A stretch of 27,348 bases of DNA, taken from JBEKHI01 sp050012355. GTDB taxonomy: Bacteria > Actinomycetota > Actinomycetes > Streptosporangiales > Streptosporangiaceae. Location: the NCBI GenBank assembly GCA_050012355.1, contig JBEKHI010000088.1:1-27348 (forward strand). Direction: 5' to 3'. Made by a program: the position numbers and the translations under genes. Below, one piece after another: positions 15,051 through 23,050 of this stretch; within the stretch, counting starts at the first letter, position 1; every line of letters begins with the position of its first letter. Under the pieces are notes generated by a model. That model was given only the letters and a program-made list of their open reading frames with translations. It was not told the DNA's origin and made no database searches.

Positions 15051-17121
15051 CCTGGCCACCACGGGAAAGGCCAATCCCGCCCGCCCGTCCCCGGCGCGTA
15101 CCAGCGCCGGGGGCGGGCCGGCCCGCGATTACCTGTTCCGCCGGCAGCTGGTTCCCGCGGCAAAGCGCAACGCGACCGCGTGGAGTTTCCTGATCGGTGC
15201 CGTGGTGTGCTTCGCGTTCTTCTCCTGGTATCCGATGATCCGGGAGATCGCGATGAGCTTTCAGGGCAAGCAGATCAGCCCGGTCACCGGCTTGCCGGAG
15301 ACCACCTGGGTCGGCCTGGAGAACTACCGGCGCATCTTCCATGACCCGACGTTCTGGCTGGCCTGGCGGAATACGGCGGAGTTCACCGTGCTCGCGCTGG
15401 CCCTCGGCTACGCGGTGCCGTTTTTCGCCGCGATCTTGCTGAACGAGCTGCGGCACGCCAAGGGGTACCTTCGCTGCCTGGTGTACCTGCCGGTGATGCT
15501 CCCGCCCACCTCGGCGCTGCTGCTGTTCGTGTACTTCTACGACCCGACCTATGGCCTGTTCAACGAGATCCTGCACGCGCTGCACCTGCCGACCTCACAG
15601 TGGGCGCTGTCCTCGGGCACCGGCTTCTTCAGCATGGCGATGCTTTCGGTGGTCATCGCCTCCACCTGGATGAACATGGGCGGTGCCACGCTGATCTACC
15701 TGGCCGCGCTGCAGAACATCCCGGGTGAGCTGTACGAGGCGGCCGAGCTGGACGGGGCCGGCGTGCTCAAGAAGATCCGGCACGTCACCATCCCGCAGAC
15801 CAAGCTCATCTTGTCGATGCTGCTGATGCTGCAGATAGTCGCCACGATGCAGATGTTCGTCGAGGCGTTCGTCCTGAACGGCGGGGCCGGGCCCAATGAC
15901 AACACGGTGTCGGTGGTCAACCTGATCTACACCTACGCGTTCGCGATGAGCGGCTCGGCCAACTTCAACTCCGCCTCCGCGCTCGGCGTGATGCTCATGT
16001 GCGTGCTCGCCGCCTTCTCCGGCGGCTATCTGTGGCTCAACCGCGAAAGGAGATTACATGGCATCCCTGGCGACGAGCCTGCGCAGTGCGCGGCGCCGCG
16101 AGCAGAATGCCCGCCGCGGGCAGAGCAGCGCGAGCGTCCGTTCGCTTATCTCTCCCGCGCAGCTCAACCGCGCGCACAACCGGGTCATCTACCGGATCGT
16201 CCTCACCATCGTCATCGTGGTGTTCACGCTGGTCTTCATCGGCCCGCTGTACTTTCTGTTCACCGACGGGCTGAAGTCCACCCAGGAGGCGATCTCCACC
16301 CCGCCGACGCTTTACCCGCATGCTGTTCACTTCAGCAACTTTGTGTCGGCGTGGAAGTTCATGAGTCTGGGCTCGCTGTTCCTCAACACCTTCTACTATG
16401 CGTTCGGCGCACTGTTCTTCCAGCTGCTGTTCGACGTGACCGCGGCCTATGCGATCTCCCAGCTGCGCCCGGTGCTTGGCAACGTCATCTTCGCCATGAT
16501 GCTGGCTACGTTGATGATCCCGGCGACCGTGCTGCTGGTCCCGCAGTACCTGACGGTGGCGAACCTGCCGATTCTGCACATCAACCTGATCGGCTCCCCG
16601 GAGGCGATCTGGCTTCCCTCGGTCACCAACGCGTTCAATATCTTCCTGCTGAAACGGTTCTTCGACTCGATACCCCGCGAGCTGCTGGACGCGGCCGCCA
16701 TCGATGGCGCCTCGGCCCTGCGCACGCTGTGGCGGATCGTGATCCCGATCTCCCGGCCGATCCTCGCCGTGGTGTCGATCTTCGGGTTTGTCTTGGTGTG
16801 GAAGGACTTCCTGTGGCCGCTCCTAGTCGAGAACGGCTACAGCCCGACCCGGGAAACGCTGAACATCGGGATCTGGTCGGCCAGCAGCACTGCCCCGGAG
16901 AACCTGATCCTCGCCGCGTCCGCGATGGCGGCGGTGCCCACGATCGTGTTCTTCCTCGTCTTCCAGCGCAACATCGTGGCCGGCCTGACCGCAGGCGGAA
17001 TCAGGGGCTGAGCTCCGACACAAAAGCCTCAGCCAGACACGAAAGCAGGTATCCCTTTGTCCGAAAACGCGCCCGACAACCCGCCCAGCAACGCGTGGTG
17101 GCGAACCGCCGCGATCTATGA
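15043..17121 (+). CDS. ABC sugar permease (MalF-type) lacking its normal stop codon
   Basis: The recognisable permease is residues 1-336 (15043-16050): about six TM helices, with the ATPase-docking EAA loop at 232-238 (YEAAELDGAGVLKKIRHVTIPQ). A normal MalF-type partner ends about at GGYLWLNRERR, right where the next permease's Shine-Dalgarno and ATG (16058) lie. Here that frame has no stop: it reads on for over 350 further residues of low-complexity Arg/Pro/Ala/His-rich sequence out of frame with the second permease gene, past that gene's end and into the GH13 gene, stopping at TGA 17119-17121. The tail has no homology look and is probably an artefact of a lost stop codon, where a single base change at GAA, AGA or TTA (16045-16056) would restore one. 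The start is GTG within the previous gene's last codons. Confidence 0.8.
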   Translation: MADLATTGKANPARPSPARTSAGGGPARDYLFRRQLVPAAKRNATAWSFLIGAVVCFAFFSWYPMIREIAMSFQGKQISPVTGLPETTWVGLENYRRIFHDPTFWLAWRNTAEFTVLALALGYAVPFFAAILLNELRHAKGYLRCLVYLPVMLPPTSALLLFVYFYDPTYGLFNEILHALHLPTSQWALSSGTGFFSMAMLSVVIASTWMNMGGATLIYLAALQNIPGELYEAAELDGAGVLKKIRHVTIPQTKLILSMLLMLQIVATMQMFVEAFVLNGGAGPNDNTVSVVNLIYTYAFAMSGSANFNSASALGVMLMCVLAAFSGGYLWLNRERRLHGIPGDEPAQCAAPRAECPPRAEQRERPFAYLSRAAQPRAQPGHLPDRPHHRHRGVHAGLHRPAVLSVHRRAEVHPGGDLHPADALPACCSLQQLCVGVEVHESGLAVPQHLLLCVRRTVLPAAVRRDRGLCDLPAAPGAWQRHLRHDAGYVDDPGDRAAGPAVPDGGEPADSAHQPDRLPGGDLASLGHQRVQYLPAETVLRLDTPRAAGRGRHRWRLGPAHAVADRDPDLPADPRRGVDLRVCLGVEGLPVAAPSRERLQPDPGNAEHRDLVGQQHCPGEPDPRRVRDGGGAHDRVLPRLPAQHRGRPDRRRNQGLSSDTKASARHESRYPFVRKRARQPAQQRVVANRRDL
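16058..17011 (+). CDS. ABC sugar permease (MalG-type)
   Basis: 317 aa, second membrane subunit of the importer. It has a cytoplasmic basic N-terminus (SLRSARRREQNARRG) and then six predicted TM helices beginning at VLTIVIVVFTLVFIGPLYFLF (48-68). The EAA loop that contacts the ATPase is LLDAAAIDGASALRTLWRIVIPISRP (209-234), and the family's conserved VPQYLTVANL and VWKDFLWPLLV segments are present. ATG 16058 has AAAGGAG at 6-12 nt. It is fully nested in the read-through extension of the preceding permease but clearly is the real gene here, by codon use and motifs. Forty-five nucleotides separate it from the GH13 gene. No nucleotide-binding subunit follows, so a shared MsiK-like ATPase encoded elsewhere is presumed to energise transport. 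Confidence 0.93.
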   Translation: MASLATSLRSARRREQNARRGQSSASVRSLISPAQLNRAHNRVIYRIVLTIVIVVFTLVFIGPLYFLFTDGLKSTQEAISTPPTLYPHAVHFSNFVSAWKFMSLGSLFLNTFYYAFGALFFQLLFDVTAAYAISQLRPVLGNVIFAMMLATLMIPATVLLVPQYLTVANLPILHINLIGSPEAIWLPSVTNAFNIFLLKRFFDSIPRELLDAAAIDGASALRTLWRIVIPISRPILAVVSIFGFVLVWKDFLWPLLVENGYSPTRETLNIGIWSASSTAPENLILAASAMAAVPTIVFFLVFQRNIVAGLTAGGIRG

Positions 17122-18661
17122 GCTGTACGTACAGAGCTTCGCGGACCGCGACGGCGCGGACGGCGTCCCTGACGGACTTGGCGACCTGGCCGGCGTGCGG
17201 TCGCGGTTGCCGTACCTGGCCCGGCTCGGCATCGACGCGATCTGGTTCACCCCGTGGTATCCGTCCCCGCTGAACGACGCCGGCTACGACGTCGCCGATT
17301 ACCGGGACATCGCTCCGGCCTTCGGCACGCTGCCCGGCGCCGACGAACTGATCGCCGAGGCGCTCGACCAGGGCATCAAGTCGATCATCGACCTGGTGCC
17401 CAACCACTCCTCCGATCAGCACCGGTGGTTCCAGGCCGCGCTCGCGGCCGGGCCTGGCTCACCGGAACGCGACCGCTTCTGGTTCCGGCCAGGGCGGGGT
17501 TCCGATGGTGAGCTGCCGCCGAACAACTGGCAGTCCCGGTTCGGCGGCCCGGCCTGGACCCGGGTCCCGGACGGCGAGTGGTATCTGCACATATTCGCCC
17601 CCGAGCAGCCCGACTTCAACTGGGCGAACCCCGAAGTGCGGGCTGAGTTCGAGGACATCTTGCGGTTCTGGTTCGACCGCGGCGTGGCGGGGATCAGGAT
17701 CGACACGGCGGCGATGCTGACCAAGGACCCGGCGCTGCCCGATGACGGCGACGACCACGCAGCCGGCCAGCATCCCTACATCGACCGCGACGACGTGCAC
17801 GACATCTACCGGGCGTGGCGCCGGATCGCGGACTCCTACCCGGGCGAGCGGGTGCTGATCGGCGAGATCTGGCTGCCCGACGCCGCCCGGCTGGCCCGGT
17901 ACACGCGGCCGGACGAGCTGCATTCGGTGTTCAACTTCCCGTACCTGTCCTGCCCCTGGGATGCCGGGGCGCTGCGCGAGGCGATCGACGCGACGCCGTC
18001 CCCTCCCACCTGGGTGCTGTCCAATCACGACGTCGACCGGCACGTGTCCAGATACGGCCGCCAGGACACCTCGTTCGACCTGGACAACCGGGACCACACC
18101 CAGCAGGTCGACCTGGCGCTCGGCACCCGCCGGGCACGCGCCGCGGCGCTGCTGACCATGGCCCTGCCCGGTGCCGTCTACATCTACCAGGGCGAGGAAC
18201 TGGGCCTCTGGGAGGTGGAGGACATCCCGGATGACCAGCGCCGGGATCCCATCTTCATCCGCACCAACGGCGCGGACCCGGGGCGCGACGGTGCGCGGGT
18301 GCCGCTGCCGTGGAGCGGCGCCGAGCCGCCGTTCGGCTTCTCGGTCGCCCAGCCATGGCTGCCGCAGCCGAAGGAATGGCGCGACCTCACCGTCGAGGCC
18401 GAGGATGGCGACCCGGGCTCCACGCTCTCGCTGTACCGCGAGGCACTGCGGCTACGCCGGGTGTACTGGACCGGCGCACCGGAGCTGAGCTGGCTGCCGG
18501 CCCCCGGCGACGTGCTCGCGTTCGCGCGTGGTGCGGTGCGGTGTTTCGCCAACCTGTCGGCGGTGCCGGTCAGCCTGCCGGCCGACGCGACCGTGCTGCT
18601 GGCCAGCGGCCCGCTCCAGGACGGAGCGCTGCCGCCCGACACAACAGCGTGGCTCGGCTAG
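17057..18661 (+). CDS. GH13 alpha-glucosidase, cytoplasmic
   Basis: A 534-aa retaining alpha-glucosidase of the oligo-1,6-glucosidase/AglA group. All four GH13 regions are intact: I DLVPNHSS (112-119), II GIRIDTA with nucleophile D216, III IGEIW with acid/base E270, and IV SNHDVDRH with D325 stabilising the transition state. GIRIDTAAML places it among alpha-glucosidases rather than amylases. There is no signal peptide, so it acts on imported oligosaccharide. The start is TTG 17057 (preceded by AGCAGG), 14 residues before the conserved WWRTAAIYELYVQSF; no better in-frame start is visible. It is last gene of the transporter operon and ends at a strong hairpin. Substrate bond (alpha-1,4, 1,6, 1,1 or 1,3) cannot be fixed from sequence, but the GH87 neighbour suggests nigero-oligosaccharides as one candidate. 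Confidence 0.92.
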   Translation: MSENAPDNPPSNAWWRTAAIYELYVQSFADRDGADGVPDGLGDLAGVRSRLPYLARLGIDAIWFTPWYPSPLNDAGYDVADYRDIAPAFGTLPGADELIAEALDQGIKSIIDLVPNHSSDQHRWFQAALAAGPGSPERDRFWFRPGRGSDGELPPNNWQSRFGGPAWTRVPDGEWYLHIFAPEQPDFNWANPEVRAEFEDILRFWFDRGVAGIRIDTAAMLTKDPALPDDGDDHAAGQHPYIDRDDVHDIYRAWRRIADSYPGERVLIGEIWLPDAARLARYTRPDELHSVFNFPYLSCPWDAGALREAIDATPSPPTWVLSNHDVDRHVSRYGRQDTSFDLDNRDHTQQVDLALGTRRARAAALLTMALPGAVYIYQGEELGLWEVEDIPDDQRRDPIFIRTNGADPGRDGARVPLPWSGAEPPFGFSVAQPWLPQPKEWRDLTVEAEDGDPGSTLSLYREALRLRRVYWTGAPELSWLPAPGDVLAFARGAVRCFANLSAVPVSLPADATVLLASGPLQDGALPPDTTAWLG

Positions 18662-18671
18662 CCGTACGCGC

Positions 18672-18715
18672 GTGATCGCGGTTTCCGGTGGTGCAGCACC
18701 GGAAACCGCGATCAC
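18672..18715. terminator. 19-bp perfect stem between convergent GH13 and GH87 genes
   Basis: GTGATCGCGGTTTCCGGTG (18672-18690) and its exact complement (18697-18715) around a 6-nt loop, followed by TTGTTTGTGG. It lies 10 nt from either stop codon and can terminate both transcripts. Confidence 0.93.
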
Positions 18716-18725
18716 TTGTTTGTGG

Positions 18726-21700
18726 TCAGGAGGAGGACGGCCCGAAGATCTCGAATTCGGAGACCTGTCCGGCGGGCCAGCCGGTGTTGGCGGTGAAGTC
18801 CAGTTGCAGGTACTGGACGTCTTCGGTTGACGGCAGGCTGATGGTCACTGTGTTGCCGGTGGACGGGTTGAAGGTGTATCCGGCCGAGGCGACCAGCGTG
18901 GTCCAGGTGGACCCGTTGGTGCTGCCGAGCACGGATAGTGTCTCGGTCCTGGTGGTCCAGTCCGACAGTGGCGGCAGGTCGAGGGTGATCGAGGCCACCG
19001 CCTGAGTGGAGCCGAGGTTGGCTTCCAGCCATTGCGGGAAGTCGCTGTCGGTGCTCTCCCAGTAGGTGTCGGCGTTGCCGTCGTTGGCGTTGGACGGGAC
19101 GTAATCCTGCGTGTACCCGCTGGCGGTCATCGTGGCGCCCAGCGCCAGGTTGGTCGGGCTGGTACCGGTTCCGGTGCCGCCGCCACCGGAACCGCCGGGG
19201 AAGATCTCGAATTCGGAGACCTGTCCGGCGGGCCAGCCGGTGTTGGCGGTGAAGTCCAGTTGCAGGTACTGGACGTCTTCGGTTGACGGCAGGCTGATCG
19301 TGACCGTGTTGCCGGTGGACGGGTTGAAGGTGTATCCGGCCGAGGCAACCAGCGTGGTCCAGGTGGATCCGTTGGTGCTGCCGAGTACGGATAGGGTCTG
19401 GGTCCTGGTCGCCCAGGACGATAGTGGCGGCAGGTCGAGGGTGATCGACCCGACCGCTTGTACGGAGCCGAGGTTGGCTTCCAGCCATTGCGGGAAGTCG
19501 CTGTCGGTGCTCTCCCAGTAGGTGCTGGTGTTGCCGTCGTTGGCGTTCGACGGCAGGTAATCGTCGGTGTAGCCGCTGGCGGTCATGGTCGCGCCCAGCG
19601 CCAGGTTCGTCGTCGACGTGATCCCGAATCCGGACAGGCTCACGGTCAGCGTGGGTGTCGGGCTGCTGTTGTCCACCGTCAGGGTGCCGGACTGGCTGCC
19701 GCTCGCGGTTGGCGAGTAGGTCACCGCGACGGTGCAGTTCGCCCCCGCCGCTAGCGACGACCCGCAGTTGCTGGTCTCCGAGAAGCCGCTGGTCGTGGCG
19801 ATCGAGGAGATGGTCTGCGCGCTGCTGCCCGGGTTGCTGATCGTCACGTCCTGGGCGCTTGAGGTATCTCCGACGTCGGTGTCGCCGAAGCTCAGGCTGG
19901 ACGTCGACGCCGTCAGCGCGCCTGGCGTCACCTGGCTGGGGAACGTGGTCAGCACCGGCGTGGCGGACCAGCCGGAGTTCCCCGAGCCCACATCCAGGGT
20001 GAACGTGCCGCTGCCCGCCGGATAGGGATTGTTGTAGATGCCCGCCACGCCGATGTTGCTGGCCGTGACGTTGCTGACCGACACCGAGCCTTGCGTCTCT
20101 ATCTGGAAGATGACGGTTCCGGTGCCGTTGACGTTGTCGCCATTGATGTTGACACCGCTGACCGCGTAGCCGTTGCCGCTGCCGGAGACGATCTCGTAGG
20201 CGCTGTAAGGGCTGTCGTCGATGTTGTTATCGCTGATGTTGACCGTGACGCCGGAGAACGCGTAGTCATAGGCGTCGATCTGCAGCGCGCCCATCGGGTG
20301 GTCCCAGTTGGGGTTGTAGGCGCCGGTCCGCAGCAGCGTGTTGTCCGACACGGTGATCGTGCCGGTTAGCGGAACGAACCCGGGGGAGAGGAATTGCTCG
20401 TTGGAGATGTCCATCCCGCTGCCGAGCGCGTTGGTGTCCGCGATGACGTTGCCGGTGATGGTGTTGTCCGAGCCGCCGTATTCAGCGATGCCGTTGGCGA
20501 GGTTGGGCTGCTCGACGGTGTTGTCGCTGAACGTGATCCCGGAATCGAGCGCCGGGTAGGACCAGATGGCCAGCCCGTCGTCTCCGGTGTTACGGATGAA
20601 GTTGTTGGTGACGGTGCAGTTGGTCGCGTTGCCGTTGAAGTTGAGGCCGTCGGCGTCGGTGGACAGGATCACGGTGTTCTCCACCGTGCAGTTGCTGTTG
20701 CCGTACTGCAGCCAGAATCCGACGTTCGTGTCCTGTATCCACAGCCCGTTGACGGTCCACCCGCTGCCGAGCGATCCGTCGATCGCGTTGTGCGTGCTGT
20801 CGTCGTAACGGCCGACCGTATTCCCCTGGATCGCGAAACCGCTCAGGTTGATCGGCCCAGACACCGCCGAGGTGTTGTCGATCATCTCGTTGGAGTCGAT
20901 CGTGGTGTACCAGTCACCCGCGCCCTCCAGCGTGCCGCTGCTGATGTCGAGCGGCGAGCTGATCAGGTAGGTGCCCGACGGGATCCAGACGGCCTCGCCC
21001 GCGGAGTTGGCGGCGGCGATGGCCGCGTTGAAGGCGGAGGTGGAGTTGTCAGTGCCGGTCGGATCGGCACCCTCGGACACCACCGAGACCGTGTTGGCGG
21101 GCTGGCTGGCCGCCGCGGGCACGTCGTAGAAGTCCGCCACGTCGATCGTGTACGGCACCGCGGTGTCGGAGGAGCCGACCTCGAAGGTCACCGTGGACCC
21201 GGCGCTGAGCGTCTCGCCGAGCAGCATCCGCACGTCGTTGAAGAAGTGATGGGTGTCGCTGCCCGTGATGTCCGAGGTAGTGATGTAGCTGTACTCCGAG
21301 GTGAGGCTGAGTTCGGAGCTGAGCTTGGTGCCGTTCACGTAGACCGACAGCGTGCCCGAGGCGCCCTGGTTGAGCGCGTAGCTCAGGTCGAACGCGTTGG
21401 CCGCCGCGGTCAGCGTGAACGTGACGTACTGGCCGGTCGCGGTGAGCTGCACGGCCTCGCGGCCGACCGCTTCGGTGGCGAGCTGCCCTTGGGTGTAGTC
21501 CGGCCCGATGATCGAGCCGTTGGTGGCCGCGTCCACGGCCTCGTATTCGGTCTGCCCGTTGATCGAGGCCCCCTGCCCGCTGGCGGCGGCGACGGGGGAC
21601 TGCAGCGCGCGGTTCGGCGCGGTCTTCGTCGTCGCGCCGCTGGCGGCGGTGACGGAGATGGTGAGGCTGGCGATGACTAGGACGAGGGCGGCCAGGATTG

Positions 21701-21761
21701 CTGTGCTGATCCGGCGGCGGTGCCGGCCGGTCAAGCCATCCGTAATGGGTGCAGGATGCAC
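18726..21761 (-). CDS. Secreted GH87 alpha-1,3-glucanase (mutanase/mycodextranase) with two discoidin domains
   Basis: 1011 aa. GTG 21761 is chosen: GGAAGGGAG lies about 8 nt upstream and the signal peptide (RHRRRISTAILAALVLVIASL) follows at once; a longer in-frame start would add 28 residues without a ribosome site. Domains in order: CBM35-like (about 68-215, NGQTEYEAVDAATNG), right-handed beta-helix with the pectate-lyase-superfamily entry motif GADPTGTDNSTSAFNAAI (about 230-600), an ASPM/HYDIN-like Ig domain (about 617-712), and two F5/8 type C/CBM32-like domains (about 718-855 and 870-1007). The candidate catalytic residues D371, D394 and D395 (ADGLN, GDDGLAIW) have exactly the spacing of D1067/D1090/D1091 in Bacillus circulans Agl-KA. 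It likely attacks alpha-1,3-glucan of fungal walls or biofilm. Confidence 0.85.
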   Translation of the reverse strand: MHPAPITDGLTGRHRRRISTAILAALVLVIASLTISVTAASGATTKTAPNRALQSPVAAASGQGASINGQTEYEAVDAATNGSIIGPDYTQGQLATEAVGREAVQLTATGQYVTFTLTAAANAFDLSYALNQGASGTLSVYVNGTKLSSELSLTSEYSYITTSDITGSDTHHFFNDVRMLLGETLSAGSTVTFEVGSSDTAVPYTIDVADFYDVPAAASQPANTVSVVSEGADPTGTDNSTSAFNAAIAAANSAGEAVWIPSGTYLISSPLDISSGTLEGAGDWYTTIDSNEMIDNTSAVSGPINLSGFAIQGNTVGRYDDSTHNAIDGSLGSGWTVNGLWIQDTNVGFWLQYGNSNCTVENTVILSTDADGLNFNGNATNCTVTNNFIRNTGDDGLAIWSYPALDSGITFSDNTVEQPNLANGIAEYGGSDNTITGNVIADTNALGSGMDISNEQFLSPGFVPLTGTITVSDNTLLRTGAYNPNWDHPMGALQIDAYDYAFSGVTVNISDNNIDDSPYSAYEIVSGSGNGYAVSGVNINGDNVNGTGTVIFQIETQGSVSVSNVTASNIGVAGIYNNPYPAGSGTFTLDVGSGNSGWSATPVLTTFPSQVTPGALTASTSSLSFGDTDVGDTSSAQDVTISNPGSSAQTISSIATTSGFSETSNCGSSLAAGANCTVAVTYSPTASGSQSGTLTVDNSSPTPTLTVSLSGFGITSTTNLALGATMTASGYTDDYLPSNANDGNTSTYWESTDSDFPQWLEANLGSVQAVGSITLDLPPLSSWATRTQTLSVLGSTNGSTWTTLVASAGYTFNPSTGNTVTISLPSTEDVQYLQLDFTANTGWPAGQVSEFEIFPGGSGGGGTGTGTSPTNLALGATMTASGYTQDYVPSNANDGNADTYWESTDSDFPQWLEANLGSTQAVASITLDLPPLSDWTTRTETLSVLGSTNGSTWTTLVASAGYTFNPSTGNTVTISLPSTEDVQYLQLDFTANTGWPAGQVSEFEIFGPSSS
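18741..19610 (-). repeat. Tandem duplication of the discoidin-domain coding segment
   Basis: Two 414-bp segments (18741-19154 and 19197-19610, period 456 bp) encode the two C-terminal domains, separated by a Gly/Ser/Thr linker. By eye they are highly similar throughout, and 18744-18842 matches 19200-19298 without a difference (99 bp). This points to a recent duplication or gene conversion. Confidence 0.9.
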
Positions 21762-21869
21762 GCCTTGCTCCCTTCCGGTAATCCGGTTGGTGGTACGCCG
21801 GACACCGGCCGCCCTGCCATGGGGGAAGCGGCCGGCGAACGGCATGGGATGACGGCTCGAGCCGATTTC

Positions 21870-21930
21870 ACCGTAACTAGCGCTACGCGCTTCTGCAAGG
21901 TTTCGACAGAATGAAGAAAAAAATAAATAA
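21870..21930 (-). promoter_or_regulatory. Putative GH87 promoter with CTTGCAG box over the -35
   Basis: On the minus strand TTGCAG (21898-21893), a 17-bp spacer and TACGGT (21875-21870) make a plausible promoter about 110 nt before the GTG start. The -35 lies inside CTTGCAG (21899-21893), the exact MalR-type heptamer, and an AT-rich tract (21905-21935) upstream could act as an UP element. The remaining gap 21762-22018 also holds a GTAAC-N7-GTTAC repeat (21957-21973) and nothing else. Confidence 0.45.
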
Positions 21931-22018
21931 CTGCCTTTTGGCCATAACGGCGGTGAGTAACTGTTCCGGTTACCCCGCAGCTAATATCACGCCTCATATG
22001 CCCCAGTCGGGTTTCCCG

Positions 22019-22816
22019 TTATCGGAAGAGTCCCTCTAGATAGGCGGCGACTCCGTCGTCGGCGAGGCCGCCGATGACGTGGGTCGCGGCGGCGAGCACG
22101 TCCGGATGCGCGTTCGCCACCGCGCAGGAGGTACCGGCCCAGGCGAGCATGGGCAGGTCGTTCGGCATGTCGCCGAACGCCACCACCGACTCGGGGCCGA
22201 TCCCCAGGCTGGCGGCGAGTTCGGCGACCGCGCTCGCCTTGCTGACATTGGCCGCGCTGACCTCGATGAGACTCTTGCCGTTGGAGTGCGACACGTTGAC
22301 CAGGCCGTCGAGCGCCGGCGCGGCGGCGGCCAGCAGTTCGTCGGGCGTGTGGCTCATGTGGCGGCCGAGCAGTTTCGCGGCCGGCCTAGCGAACAGCAGG
22401 TCGTCGGTGAGCCGCGGGATCGCCGTGTTCACGCTCCAGCGGGCCGCCTGGTAAAGCTCATCGGCGGCGTGCCCGTCCGGGTACTCGACGGCGATGCCGA
22501 TACCGGGGATCGCTGAACGCAACGCGGCGGCCGCGGCGGCGAGATCCCGTGGCGCGATCAGGTGCTGGCCGATGATCGTGTCCGCCGCCAGATCGTAGCT
22601 GAGCGCCCCGTTCGCGCAGATCGCCGTCCCCCGGTAGCCGAGTGCGGCCGCGATCGGCTTCATGACCCGCGGCGGGCGCCCGGTGACGAGGACGATCCGC
22701 GCTCCCGCCTTCTCGGCTCGCGCGAACGCCGCGACGGTGCGTTCGGAGATCGTCCCGTCGCTGCGGACGATCGTTCCGTCCAGGTCGGTCGCGATGAGCT
22801 GCGGAATGGTGCACAC
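22019..22816 (-). CDS. Cof-type HAD-superfamily sugar-phosphatase-like hydrolase
   Basis: 265 aa, HAD subfamily IIB. Motif I ATDLDGTIV carries nucleophile D11 and D13, motif II is IVLVTGRPP, motif III is the conserved Lys region around NVSKASAVAELAASLGI, and motif IV is VVAFGDMPNDLPML. A C2-type cap lies between about 80 and 185. The N-terminus chosen is GTG 22816 (MCTIPQLIATDLDG), since homology begins there; the longer frame adds 46 residues without family resemblance. No Shine-Dalgarno is visible, but TAGGCT (22829-22824) sits 7 nt upstream, suggesting a leaderless transcript. Such enzymes dephosphorylate sugar phosphates or flavin/PLP precursors with broad specificity. It is on the same strand as GH87 with a 257-nt gap, so probably a separate unit. 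Confidence 0.88.
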   Translation of the reverse strand: MCTIPQLIATDLDGTIVRSDGTISERTVAAFARAEKAGARIVLVTGRPPRVMKPIAAALGYRGTAICANGALSYDLAADTIIGQHLIAPRDLAAAAAALRSAIPGIGIAVEYPDGHAADELYQAARWSVNTAIPRLTDDLLFARPAAKLLGRHMSHTPDELLAAAAPALDGLVNVSHSNGKSLIEVSAANVSKASAVAELAASLGIGPESVVAFGDMPNDLPMLAWAGTSCAVANAHPDVLAAATHVIGGLADDGVAAYLEGLFR

Positions 22817-22887
22817 GGGACAAAAGCCTAACTGCAGGCGTTTCTCCTCGAGACTGGCGCCAGCGCTCCCATGGGGCACGCGGCGAT

Positions 22888-22912
22888 TGTGGTCGTTGCT
22901 GCATTGACCACA
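22888..22912. promoter_or_regulatory. Small inverted repeat TGTGGTC-N11-GACCACA upstream of the HAD gene
   Basis: Perfect 7-bp arms (22888-22894 and 22906-22912), 72 bp before the HAD start. A possible operator; the regulator is unknown. Confidence 0.3.
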
Positions 22913-22952
22913 CTCTTGGAGCCATGTGCCCGGGTGCGGAGGGCTCTCGCGC

Positions 22953-23003
22953 ATTATGGTGGAAACGTGCCGTCGGCCGGCGACGGCACGTTTCCACCAT
23001 AAT
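22953..23003. terminator. 23-bp perfect stem downstream of the truncated MFS gene
   Basis: Arms 22953-22975 and 22981-23003 are exact reverse complements (outer ends ATTATGG/CCATAAT) with a 5-nt loop. The stem lies 47 nt past the MFS stop on the minus strand and about 137 bp before the HAD start, so it should end MFS-side transcription. It is AT-closed at the base and GC-rich inside, giving a longer stem than the other terminators here. Confidence 0.8.
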
Positions 23004-23050
23004 CGCGCCCAGAGTCGCTCGGATCCACGGGTGGCGGTGCGAGTCGGGGT

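Noticed and set aside
20394..21680. 428-codon plus-strand frame antisense to the GH87 gene
   Set aside because: Val/Arg/Gly-rich antisense shadow; the minus strand encodes recognisable domains.
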